DNA of 7,679 nucleotides from an uncultured Massilia sp. (GTDB taxonomy: Bacteria; Pseudomonadota; Gammaproteobacteria; Burkholderiales; Burkholderiaceae), in contig CAMPHU010000220.1 in the NCBI GenBank assembly GCA_946886065.1, positions 1-7,679 on the forward strand. Direction: 5' to 3'. Positions 1 to 5,785 of the stretch are shown one piece after another. A program made the translations under genes and the position numbers. Below the pieces are notes generated by a model. The model searched no databases. It was not told the DNA's origin and worked only from the letters and a program-made list of their open reading frames with translations. The first letter of the stretch is position 1. Each line of letters starts with the position of its first letter.

Positions 1-300
1 GAAGGCGGCATCGCCAACATGAACTACTCGATCTCGAACAACGCCGAATACGGCGAGTACGTGACCGGCCCGAAGGTCGTGACCGAAGAGACGAAGAACG
101 CCATGCGCCAGGCGCTGAAGGACATCCAGACCGGCGAATACGCGAAGAGCTTCATCCTCGAGAACAAGGCCGGCGCCCCGACCCTGATCTCGCGCCGCCG
201 CCTGACTTCGGAGCACCAGATCGAGGAAGTCGGCGCCAAGCTGCGCGCGATGATGCCGTGGATCGCCAAGAACAAGCTGGTGGACCAGTCGAAGAACTAA
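1..300 (+). CDS. ilvC: Ketol-acid reductoisomerase, C-terminal part (5' end outside window)
   Basis: The frame is open from base 1 and ends at TAA 298-300, giving the last 99 residues. It begins [20 protein letters not shown], the conserved stretch of the C-terminal knotted domain of class I KARI. The glutamate side chains bind magnesium and substrate there, and the SISN serine contacts the substrate. The end (..[16 protein letters not shown]) is typical of proteobacterial IlvC, which is about 338 aa long, so roughly 240 residues lie upstream. The enzyme is cytoplasmic. It isomerises and reduces acetolactate or acetohydroxybutyrate with NADPH in valine, leucine and isoleucine synthesis. In Burkholderiales it usually follows ilvB/ilvI and ilvH and precedes pssA and leuA, and both of the latter occur at the far end of this window. 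The identification rests on sequence motifs and on synteny. Confidence 0.96.
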   Translation, partial: EGGIANMNYSISNNAEYGEYVTGPKVVTEETKNAMRQALKDIQTGEYAKSFILENKAGAPTLISRRRLTSEHQIEEVGAKLRAMMPWIAKNKLVDQSKN

Positions 301-337
301 GCAGCAGCCCGGCACCAGGCAGCAAGCCGGCTTAAGC

Positions 338-426
338 CGTCGTCCCCGCGCAGGTGGGGACCCAATTTTGCATGCGCTTCAGCGGCGCAAAACAGAACTT
401 GGGTCCCCGCTTGCGCGGGGACGACG
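338..426. repeat. Long palindromic intergenic repeat (REP-like)
   Basis: Two 28-bp arms, 338-365 and 399-426, are inverted copies of each other with 26 of 28 positions matching, around a 33-bp centre. Each arm is also self-complementary: GTCCCC 342-347 pairs with GGGGAC 356-361, and GTCCCCGC 403-410 pairs with GCGGGGAC 415-422. The result is a nested cruciform-capable element. Read as protein, the arms give strings such as VPAQAGTQ and SSPRKRGP, which I recognise as frequent spurious translations of a dispersed intergenic repeat in beta- and alphaproteobacteria. It starts 37 bp after the ilvC stop codon. Whether it is a REP element moved by a RAYT-type transposase is inference, because only one copy is in the window. 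Confidence 0.78.
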
Positions 427-431
427 TTTTT
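403..431 (+). terminator. Probable intrinsic terminator of ilvC, made by the right arm of the repeat
   Basis: The right arm forms a perfect 8-bp GC-rich stem (403-410 with 415-422) and a 4-nt loop TTGC. GACG follows, then five T residues at 427-431. A strong hairpin four bases before a short T run fits a Rho-independent terminator. It lies about 100 bp past the ilvC stop and before the separately regulated PEP-CTERM gene, so termination here makes sense. The short T run and the gap are weaknesses. Confidence 0.45.
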
Positions 432-443
432 GGCTTGCGTATT

Positions 444-502
444 CCGACAAGTTGCATTTTGGCAGCTACAGTTGAATGTCGGAAAAATTGACAACTTTCA
501 AC
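444..502 (+). promoter_or_regulatory. Candidate enhancer (upstream activating) region for the sigma-54 promoter
   Basis: This AT-richer stretch carries several dyads. CCGACA 444-449 is inverted as TGTCGG 477-482. TGTC 477-480 is inverted as GACA 490-493 with a 9-bp spacer. GTTGAA 471-476 is inverted as TTCAAC 497-502. It lies roughly 70-125 bp upstream of the predicted start site, where enhancer-binding proteins of the NtrC family (PrsR in PEP-CTERM systems) normally sit. The individual repeats are short enough to arise by chance, so this is a positional inference. Confidence 0.28.
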
Positions 503-525
503 AACGGCCCAGGGCATCTCCAATA

Positions 526-538
526 AATCAATGACTTG
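526..538 (+). promoter_or_regulatory. IHF binding site matching the consensus exactly
   Basis: AATCAATGACTTG fits the IHF consensus WATCAA-N4-TTR at every defined position, with AATCAA at 526-531 and TTG at 536-538. It lies between the candidate enhancer and the -24 box, where IHF bends DNA to bring an activator to sigma-54 RNA polymerase. A lone match of this length can occur by chance. The position next to a good -24/-12 element is what makes it credible. Confidence 0.5.
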
Positions 539-543
539 CGATT

Positions 544-560
544 CTGGCCCGCTTCTTGCT
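544..560 (+). promoter_or_regulatory. Sigma-54 (RpoN) -24/-12 promoter of the PEP-CTERM gene
   Basis: CTGGCCCG at 544-551, a 4-bp spacer, then TTGCT at 556-560 matches YTGGCACG-N4-TTGCW with a single change in the -24 element. The invariant GG (546-547) and GC (558-559) are separated by exactly 10 bp, as required. The predicted start is near 571, giving a leader of about 33 nt that contains the ribosome binding site of the gene at 604. Exosortase/PEP-CTERM loci often encode the PrsK/PrsR two-component system and depend on RpoN, so this promoter type fits the gene it precedes. Confidence 0.65.
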
Positions 561-603
561 CTCCCTGTTACTAGCACCTAATAACTATTTCTTAAGGGAT
601 AAC

Positions 604-1203
604 ATGAAAAAGCTCGTCACTCCGCTCGTCTTTCTTGCCTTGGCCACCGGCGCCAACGCAGCCGTCATAAAGAACAGCGCCACCGGCATCGGCGGCGCCG
701 ATCAGACCATCACCTTCAGCGAGCACTCGCTCGCCGTGCAAAGCGCGGTCACCGACCAGTTTGCCGACCTGGGCGTCACTTTCGTCCCTTACCTCTACTA
801 TTCGTCGCAGACCGGCTACGCCAACATCACCGGCGCGACCGTCACCAACTTCCACCCGGGCGTGTTCTCCTTCGGCTTGAAGTTCGGCCAGGATGTGAGC
901 GCGGCTTCGTTCGCGATGGTCTCGAACAGCAGCAGCTGGAACTTCAAGGCGCTGCTCGACGGCGTGGCTGTCGACTCGTTCTCGGCGACCGTGAACACCG
1001 CCTCGAACAACTTCTTCGGTTTCAATGACCTCGTCTTCGACGAAATCCAGATCGTTTCGCCGGTCAGCGACTTCATGATCATCGATAACCTGTCGTTCAT
1101 CGCCGCCGAAGTCGCCGACGTTCCGGAGCCCGCATCGCTGGCCCTGGTGGGCCTGGGCCTGCTTGGCATGTCGGGCCTGCGCCGCAAGAACCGCGGCATG
1201 TAA
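604..1203 (+). CDS. PEP-CTERM sorting domain-containing exported protein
   Basis: A 199-aa protein of unknown specific function, probably secreted to the cell surface or exopolysaccharide matrix. The start at 604 was chosen over an in-frame ATG at 556. It directly opens a Sec signal peptide (MKK, hydrophobic core, ATGANA cleavage near residue 20). AAGGGA at 594-599 precedes it, and 556 lies inside the sigma-54 promoter. The mature part is rich in small, Ser/Thr and aromatic residues and probably beta-rich, with a DLGVTF segment near residue 57 that resembles other PEP-CTERM proteins. The C-terminus has the tripartite sorting signal: VPEPAS at 173-178, a hydrophobic stretch at 179-192 and a basic RRK tail at 193-195. 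Exosortase (EpsH/XrtA type) is expected to cleave at the PEP motif. No exosortase or glycan-synthesis gene is in the window, so the substrate stands alone. It has no cysteine and no recognisable enzymatic motif. Confidence 0.9.
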   Translation: MKKLVTPLVFLALATGANAAVIKNSATGIGGADQTITFSEHSLAVQSAVTDQFADLGVTFVPYLYYSSQTGYANITGATVTNFHPGVFSFGLKFGQDVSAASFAMVSNSSSWNFKALLDGVAVDSFSATVNTASNNFFGFNDLVFDEIQIVSPVSDFMIIDNLSFIAAEVADVPEPASLALVGLGLLGMSGLRRKNRGM

Positions 1204-1254
1204 ACGGAAGAACAGGTGGTCGGGCCTGCAGCCCGATCGCCCCGGCCGCGACAA

Positions 1255-1294
1255 TGGGCGGCGAACCAAGCCGCGGGGCCTGGTTCGCCGCCCA
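1255..1294. terminator. Strong hairpin between converging transcription units
   Basis: A perfect 14-bp inverted repeat has arms at 1255-1268 and 1281-1294 (TGGGCGGCGAACCA and its complement) with a 12-nt GC-rich loop. It lies 51 bp after the PEP-CTERM stop and ends 3 bp from the stop codon of a possible minus-strand frame at 1297. This is the usual place for a bidirectional terminator. Neither strand has a real T run after the stem, so it may act with Rho or only stabilise 3' ends. A smaller stem, TCGGGC 1220-1225 with GCCCGA 1231-1236, precedes it. Confidence 0.42.
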
Positions 1295-1296
1295 CG

Positions 1297-1658
1297 TCAT
1301 TCGGCCTCCGGGATGGCGCGCAAGGCCCGCTCCACGGCCCGGTTTTGCCGGATCATGCGGACGACCATGTAGATGGCCAGGACGGCGACCGCCGCGGTGG
1401 CCGCCAGCGCGGAAGCCGGGCCGCCCAATCCGGGTATGTCAGCCGGACTTGCGCCGACGCGAGCTCGCGCCGGCCCAGTACGGTGGACCAGTCGCCGGCT
1501 CGACCGAAAGCGACGGCCCGGGAAGAGCCCGCTTGCTGGATCACACCCTGGTCCAGCTGGACGCCCTAGTGCGTCCGCCCGGCGCTCCGGTAGCTGAAGT
1601 TGCCGTGTCAGGCGGCGATATCGAATACTTCGTCGAAATGAATGCGCTCGACTTGCAT
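1297..1658 (-). pseudogene. Possible decayed gene for a small membrane protein
   Basis: Three minus-strand pieces read like one broken protein. From ATG at 1658 the frame gives MQVERIHFDEVFDIAA and then TGA (1608-1610). The same frame continues after a second stop, TAG (1566-1568), through GVQLDQGVIQQAGSS.. and ..TVLGRRELASAQVRLTYPDW. Near 1425 the sense moves to another frame that ends at TGA 1297-1299. That last piece has a membrane segment (ALAATAAVAVLAIYMVV), then a basic helix RMIRQNRAVERALRAIPEAE, with almost every codon ending in G or C. No good start codon or ribosome site exists for the last piece alone; TTG at 1428 is the nearest. I do not recognise the family. The alternative is non-coding DNA with chance open frames, or a short real 3' piece only. 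Nothing else gene-like is seen in 1204-1794, although 1700-1760 is AT-richer and may hold the promoter of the next gene. Confidence 0.3.
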
Positions 1659-1794
1659 GGCTTCTCGTGGAAGGGCCGGCTGACGGTCGGATTCTGGGGC
1701 CGAAAGGTGAGGAATTCATTAAAGCATCGACAAGCATTGATTTTTTGCAATCGTTCCCAACATGTGCCCTGTCAGATATCCATGAAGGAGACGC

Positions 1795-2877
1795 ATGAAC
1801 CTGTTGCACACCATCGCCGGCGCCCTCGTTGCGGCTGCCCTGGCCTGCGCGCCGGCCTTCGCCCAGGCGGACATGCTGATGACGGCCGCGGGCCGCCATC
1901 AGCTGGTGGAGGCGGTGATCAAGGAAGTGGACGACAACTACGTTTTTCCGGACAAGGCGAAGCTGGTCGGCGCACGGCTGCGCGCCCAGTACCAGAGCGG
2001 CGCCTACGAGCGCGCCGCGGGCGCGCGGCAGCTGGCGGAGATGTTGACGCAGGAGCTGCAGGCCACGACAGGGGACAGGCACCTGCGCGTGACGTACAGC
2101 GAGCAGCCCATCCCGGCAAGCAAGCCGAATGCCGCGCCATCGGCGGACGAGCAGGCTCGCCGGCTGACGATGATGCGGTCGGCAAACTTCGGTGTGCGGA
2201 AGATCGAGCACCTTCCCTTCAACATCGGCTACCTGGAACTCGAGGGCTTCATGTCGGCGCGGGACGCGGCCGAGACGCTCGGCGCCGCCATGACGGTGCT
2301 CGCGCATACCGATGCCCTGATCATCGACCTGCGCAACAACGGCGGAGGCGATGCGGCGGCGGTGACCTTGCTGGCAGGCTACCTGCTCGACAAGCCGACG
2401 CACTTGAGCGACTTCTACTACCGGGCGGGCAATCGCATCGAACCGAGGTGGAGCGCCGATGCGGTGTCCGGGCTGCGCTATGGCCAGAAGAAGGACGTCT
2501 ACGTCCTCACCAGCAAGGACAGCTTCTCGGCGGCGGAGGACTTCACCTATGCCCTCAAGAACCTCAAGCGCGTGACGGTGGTCGGCGAGACGACCGGAGG
2601 AGGCGCCCATCCCGGTGCCGACCGCCGTTTGCTGCCGCACTTCACCGCCTTCGTGCCGCTGGGCCGCTCGATCAGCCCCATCACGAAAACCAACTGGGAA
2701 GGCGTCGGCGTGACCCCCGACATCAAGGTCTGTGCCGGCGACGCCTTGCGCACCGCGCAGGCGGCGATCCTGGCGAAGATGGCCGCTTCCGGGACCGATG
2801 GCGTCACGCTCGGCTACCTGCAGGAGCGGATCGCGGCGCTCGGCCCCGCACCGGCGCCGTCCCCCGGTTGCCGGTGA
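1795..2877 (+). CDS. Exported S41-family (C-terminal processing/IRBP-like) serine peptidase
   Basis: A 360-aa protein. The ATG is preceded by AAGGAG at 1785-1790 with a 4-nt spacer and opens a signal peptide (residues 1-23, cleavage after AFA), so it should act in the periplasm or outside the cell. Residues about 32-105 resemble the Peptidase_S41 N-terminal helical domain of IRBP-like members (VIKEVDDNYVFPD.., ..TGDRHLRVTYSE). The catalytic core follows: IIDLRNNGGGD at 176-186, then TSKDSFSAAEDF with the probable nucleophile Ser245, then GETTGGGAHP at 264-273, and a late VGVTPDIKV strand. I see no PDZ domain, so it differs from Prc/CtpA and is closer to IRBP/tricorn-core homologues, whose substrates are mostly unknown. 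It stands alone and converges with the esterase gene, with 31 bp between stop codons. The catalytic-residue assignment follows family knowledge, not a structure. Confidence 0.88.
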   Translation: MNLLHTIAGALVAAALACAPAFAQADMLMTAAGRHQLVEAVIKEVDDNYVFPDKAKLVGARLRAQYQSGAYERAAGARQLAEMLTQELQATTGDRHLRVTYSEQPIPASKPNAAPSADEQARRLTMMRSANFGVRKIEHLPFNIGYLELEGFMSARDAAETLGAAMTVLAHTDALIIDLRNNGGGDAAAVTLLAGYLLDKPTHLSDFYYRAGNRIEPRWSADAVSGLRYGQKKDVYVLTSKDSFSAAEDFTYALKNLKRVTVVGETTGGGAHPGADRRLLPHFTAFVPLGRSISPITKTNWEGVGVTPDIKVCAGDALRTAQAAILAKMAASGTDGVTLGYLQERIAALGPAPAPSPGCR

Positions 2878-2908
2878 GGCGGCCCGGCCGGCACGCGCAG
2901 CGCCGGAT

Positions 2909-4135
2909 TCATTGCTGTCCGTCCTTCAGCATGGGAGCGAGGTCGATGGCCGCCGCCATCGCCTGGTAGCCGGCGTCGCCCGGGTGCAGGTGGTCGCCCG
3001 AATCGAATTCCGCCCGCATGCGTTGCGGCCGCCGCGGGTCGCGCAGCACGGCGTCGAAATCGACCACCGCGTCGAACAGGCCGGCCGTGCGCAGCCACCC
3101 GTTCAACTGCTGGCGCATGCGCTCCTTGGCGGCGCTGTAGTGGCCCGCGAAGGGCGTGCCTTCGAGCGCGCCTTCGAAAGGCGGCAGGGTGCCGACCGTC
3201 ACGCGCAGGCCGCGCACATGCGCGGCCGCCGCCAGCTGGCGGAAGCCGGCCTGGAGTTCCTCCAGCGTGACGGCGTCTTCCCGCGGCGCGAACGGGCTGC
3301 CCGGCCAGCCGATGTCGTTAATGCCCAGCAGGACGATGACATCCGAGACGCCGGGCTGGCCGAGGACGTCGTGCTCGAAGCGCGCCAGCGCGTTCTGGCC
3401 CATGCCGTCCTTCAGCAGGCGCGCCCCCGAGATGCCGGCGTTGGCGACCGCGATGCCGTGCGGCGCCAGGCGCTGCGCCAGGAAGTCCGGCCAGCGGCGA
3501 TCCGTGTCCGGGGTCGATCCATTCCCGTCCGTGATCGAATCGCCGAGGGCGACCACGGTACGGCCACCGGGCGCCGCCTCGACCAGCACGGCGCTGAGGA
3601 ACAATCGCCCGCCGGCGCGGGCGCTGGCCGCCGCACCCGTTCTCGTGGAGACGAGCTCGAAGGTTTGCTGGCCACCCCAGTGAAAACTCATGACGCGGGT
3701 GGGCAAGGGCAGGTAGCTCGTCACCGTCAGGCGCTCCAGCGGACGGACCTCGAGCGCGACCGGGTCGCTGGTCACCGCGGCCCCGGGAGGGATCATGGCC
3801 GTGGGCTTGCCCGAGAAGCTGAGCGCCTGCGCCCGGCTCGCATCGCCTGCCGGCGCGACCTTGACGCTGCCGAGGGTCAGCGCTTCGCGGCCGTAGCGGT
3901 TGGAAAAGACGAGCCTGATGCGGTGTCCGCCGGCGCTGATACGGACGGTCTCGCGTACCGTCTGGTGCGCGAGCTGCGCAGGCACGTTCATGGGCAGCAC
4001 GAAACTGCTGTCCCAGGCGGGCTGCGGGGCGGCATACCATGAGCCGAGCCAAGGCCCGCGCTCGTCCGCCAGTGCATCGCCGCCAAAGGCGAGTGCCAGG
4101 GCCAGGGCCGCGAGTAATCCGGGTTGTGCTGCCAT
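2909..4135 (-). CDS. Exported SGNH/GDSL-family hydrolase (esterase/acylhydrolase)
   Basis: A 408-aa protein. ATG at 4135-4133 is preceded by AGGAGA (4146-4141) at 5 nt and starts a signal peptide (residues 1-23, cleavage after ALA). The frame stays open further upstream into the neighbouring promoter, but no start there has such support. Residues about 28-190 form an N-terminal beta-rich domain (GSWYAAPQPAW.., RIRLVFSNRYG). The SGNH hydrolase domain follows, with block I ALGDSITDG (Ser200), block II NAGISG (Asn232, Gly237), block III GIND (Asn273) and block V DHLHP (Asp381, His384). All four signature residues and the Ser-Asp-His triad are present. This two-part layout matches the XynE-like group of secreted esterases, which act on acetylated polysaccharides or other esters. 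The actual substrate cannot be read from the sequence. The gene is divergent from a LysR regulator 106 bp away, the usual arrangement for a regulator and its target. Confidence 0.92.
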   Translation of the reverse strand: MAAQPGLLAALALALAFGGDALADERGPWLGSWYAAPQPAWDSSFVLPMNVPAQLAHQTVRETVRISAGGHRIRLVFSNRYGREALTLGSVKVAPAGDASRAQALSFSGKPTAMIPPGAAVTSDPVALEVRPLERLTVTSYLPLPTRVMSFHWGGQQTFELVSTRTGAAASARAGGRLFLSAVLVEAAPGGRTVVALGDSITDGNGSTPDTDRRWPDFLAQRLAPHGIAVANAGISGARLLKDGMGQNALARFEHDVLGQPGVSDVIVLLGINDIGWPGSPFAPREDAVTLEELQAGFRQLAAAAHVRGLRVTVGTLPPFEGALEGTPFAGHYSAAKERMRQQLNGWLRTAGLFDAVVDFDAVLRDPRRPQRMRAEFDSGDHLHPGDAGYQAMAAAIDLAPMLKDGQQ

Positions 4136-4195
4136 TGTGTTCTCCTGTCGATGATCGATGAGCCCACGATAGGTCATTCGAAACCCTTCAGGAAG

Positions 4196-4224
4196 ATGGT
4201 AGGATTGACGATCACTTATTCCAA
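4196..4224 (-). promoter_or_regulatory. Candidate sigma-70 promoter of the esterase gene
   Basis: On the minus strand TTGGAA (4224-4219) and TACCAT (4201-4196) lie exactly 17 bp apart. Each matches its consensus at four of six positions. The start would be near 4189, giving a leader of about 54 nt before the ATG at 4135. It overlaps a possible opposing -35 element for the LysR gene (TTGACG 4205-4210), as expected where a LysR regulator controls its own and a divergent promoter. Confidence 0.35.
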
Positions 4225-4241
4225 AATCGAATGGATGGCCG

Positions 4242-5177
4242 ATGGACAGCTTGCGCGCAATGCGGACTTTCGTACGTACCGTCGAGTTGGGCAGCCTGTC
4301 CGCGGCGGCGCGCGAGCTCGGCACGACGCAGCCGACGGTGAGCAAGCTGCTGGCCCAGCTGGAGCAGCAGCTGGCCGTGCGCCTGTTCGAGCGCAGTACG
4401 CGCGGCCTGGCGCCGACCGGGCAGGGCCAGCGCTTCTACCGCGACGCCAAATTGCTGGTCGAGCAGTTCGACGCCGCAGTGAGCGAGGTCCAGGGGATGA
4501 GCGGACAGGCTTCGGGCTTATTGCGCATCAACGCGCCGGTCGCGCTCGGCCAGTACCGGATCAATGCGATGGTGCAGCAATTCCTTGCGGCGCATCCGGG
4601 CATCGACATCGAACTGATTTTGAACGACCGCTTCGTCGACCTGGTGGAGGAGGGCGTCGACATTGCCTTCCGGCTCGGGGGCAGGCTGCCGCCGGATGCG
4701 ATCGGCCGGCACCTCGCAAGCACGCCGCGCATGCTGGTGGCGTCTCCTGCCTACCTGGACAGGCGGGGCGCACCGGCGGAACCCGGCGATCTGGCGGAGC
4801 ATGACTTCGTGCGCTTTGCCTGGACACCGGGTGCGGCCGTCGATCTGGTCCGCGGCAGGGACGAGGTGCGTGTGCCGACCTCCAGCCGCTACCGCGTGAA
4901 CAATGCGCTGGCGATACGCGAAGCCCTGGTGCTCGGGAGCGGCATCGGCCTGTGTCCGGCGTGGCTGGTGCGCGACCTGCTGGACAGCGGCGAGCTGGTG
5001 CGCGTACTGGAAGACTGGTCGGCCCGTCCACAGGAACTGCACCTGCTGTATCCGTCGCGCCAGTACCAGCCCTTGCGGGCCAGGCTGTTCATCGATTTTG
5101 CCGCCGGCCATTTCGGGTCCTTGCCGGGCTTCGACCGTCCTGCCGCTTACGCGGGGATGGAACGCGACATGACGTAG
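4242..5177 (+). CDS. LysR-family transcriptional regulator
   Basis: A 311-aa protein of normal LysR length. Residues 1-60 form the winged helix-turn-helix (MDSLRAMRTFVRTVELGSLS.., AARELGTTQPTVSKLLAQLE, RLFERSTRGLAPT). A linker helix follows to about residue 88. The effector-binding, periplasmic-binding-protein-like domain runs from GLLRINAPVALG near 92 to about 295. Sequence style suggests the CrgA-like subgroup, often regulators of aromatic, quinone or stress-responsive genes, but the ligand is unknown. The start at 4242 gives the standard LysR N-terminus, and no other in-frame ATG upstream is sensible. The upstream sequence has only a weak GGA at 4233-4235 and no proper ribosome site. The most likely target is the divergent esterase gene. 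The last 31 bp overlap the acetyltransferase gene on the other strand. Confidence 0.93.
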   Translation: MDSLRAMRTFVRTVELGSLSAAARELGTTQPTVSKLLAQLEQQLAVRLFERSTRGLAPTGQGQRFYRDAKLLVEQFDAAVSEVQGMSGQASGLLRINAPVALGQYRINAMVQQFLAAHPGIDIELILNDRFVDLVEEGVDIAFRLGGRLPPDAIGRHLASTPRMLVASPAYLDRRGAPAEPGDLAEHDFVRFAWTPGAAVDLVRGRDEVRVPTSSRYRVNNALAIREALVLGSGIGLCPAWLVRDLLDSGELVRVLEDWSARPQELHLLYPSRQYQPLRARLFIDFAAGHFGSLPGFDRPAAYAGMERDMT

Positions 5178-5647
5178 GCATCCACATAGCCGAGCCGGCT
5201 GTGCAGGAAGGCTTCGGGCAGCGTCCCGACGATGCGGAAGCCATGCTTTTCATAGAGCGCCACGGCCGGGCGGTTGGTCGACACCACGAAATTGAACTGC
5301 ATGGAACGGAAGCCGGCGGCGCCCGCCCGGGCCAGCGAATCCTGCAGCATGGCGTGGCCGATGCCTTTTCCCTGCATGTCGGTGCGGACCAGGTAGGTGG
5401 CGCTGCCGACATGCGAAGCACGCCCGGGAAGATTCGGGTTCAGCTTGTACATGCCGGCCAGTTCCCCATCGAGCAGCGCAAGGACGGTGTGCACGCCCGG
5501 CGACAGCCACATGGCGTCGAACACCGCTTCCGGGGTGTCGTCGGTAAAGGGCAGGGTATCGCCGGCGCGGCAGAGCTCTCGGAACAAGGCCGCCATCGCA
5601 TCGCGGTAGCCTTCTGTCGCCTCGATGAAGCTTACTGTCACGGTCAT
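5147..5647 (-). CDS. GNAT-family N-acetyltransferase
   Basis: A 166-aa cytoplasmic acetyl-CoA-dependent acyltransferase. The acetyl-CoA pyrophosphate loop is visible in TYLVRTDMQGKGIGHAML, with Q92-G-K-G-I-G97 matching the Q/RxxGxG/A motif. The C-terminal motif N125RPAVALYEKHGF137 and the closing GYVDAYVMSRS strand are also typical. A start at 5647 gives a normal GNAT N-terminus (MTVTVSFIEATEGYRDAM). The in-frame ATG at 5704 would add 19 residues of doubtful sequence with no ribosome site, although the site before 5647 is also poor. The acceptor substrate is unknown; members acetylate amines, antibiotics or proteins. It is divergent from the SIMPL gene and overlaps the LysR gene tail to tail. 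Confidence 0.9.
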   Translation of the reverse strand: MTVTVSFIEATEGYRDAMAALFRELCRAGDTLPFTDDTPEAVFDAMWLSPGVHTVLALLDGELAGMYKLNPNLPGRASHVGSATYLVRTDMQGKGIGHAMLQDSLARAGAAGFRSMQFNFVVSTNRPAVALYEKHGFRIVGTLPEAFLHSRLGYVDAYVMSRSIPA

Positions 5648-5683
5648 GTCGGATTCGTCCGGAAAACAGGAAGCCGAGCTTAC

Positions 5684-5713
5684 TATAATCGTCACCATAT
5701 GCAATCAATTGCA
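5684..5713. promoter_or_regulatory. Candidate divergent promoter region with a TGCAAT dyad
   Basis: TATAAT at 5684-5689 is a consensus -10 box for the rightward SIMPL gene, but no good -35 lies 16-18 bp upstream. On the minus strand TATAGT (5687-5682) could serve the acetyltransferase gene, with TTGATT (5708-5703) only 15 bp upstream of it. Next to these is TGCAAT-CA-ATTGCA at 5700-5713, a perfect 6-bp dyad that could be a repressor site. The region lies in the 158-bp gap between divergent genes, so promoters are expected here. The exact elements are tentative. Confidence 0.3.
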
Positions 5714-5768
5714 ACTTTCCATTACAGAAACTATGTGCGCCTGCGAAAAGCGGTATCGTGGCGCCGAT

Positions 5769-5785
5769 GACAGCATGTGGCTGTC
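5769..5785 (+). promoter_or_regulatory. Leader hairpin before the SIMPL gene
   Basis: GACAGC 5769-5774 pairs perfectly with GCTGTC 5780-5785 around a 5-nt loop. It ends eight bases before the AGGAGA ribosome site (5794-5799) of the gene at 5806. It could tune translation or mRNA stability. It is short and may be coincidental. Confidence 0.25.

Noticed and set aside
338..426. CRISPR array or insertion sequence ends
   Set aside because: There is only one inverted pair, with no regular spacers, no transposase frame and no visible target-site duplication.
488..528. Sigma-70 promoter starting with TTGACA at 488-493
   Set aside because: No acceptable -10 lies 16-18 bp downstream; the AT-rich AATAAAT is about 28 bp away. 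The sigma-54 element nearby fits much better.
297..577. Small minus-strand frames across the palindromic repeat
   Set aside because: Their peptides (VPAQAGTQ.., SSPRKRGP..) are well-known artefacts of translating this intergenic repeat.
1700..1784. Promoter for the S41 gene using TTGATT (1737-1742) or TTGCAA (1745-1750)
   Set aside because: The region is AT-rich and suitable, but no -10 box appears at a proper distance from either, so no element is called.
1297..2640. A 447-codon open frame on the minus strand
   Set aside because: Everything above about 1660 is antisense to the S41 gene or low-quality sequence. Only its last ~45 residues look coding, and they are reported as part of a decayed gene.
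2878..2908. Terminator between the converging S41 and esterase genes
   Set aside because: Only weak CCGGC/GCCGG pairing without a T run is seen in 31 bp of very GC-rich sequence.
1254..2969. A 571-codon open frame on the plus strand through the S41 gene
   Set aside because: It is an out-of-frame shadow of the peptidase gene, rich in Arg/Pro/Gly as expected for GC-rich DNA read in the wrong frame. It has no domain and no ribosome site.
2732..4042. A 436-codon plus-strand frame opposite the esterase
   Set aside because: The minus-strand frame has all SGNH blocks and a signal peptide. The plus frame is an Arg/Ala/Gly-rich antisense shadow.
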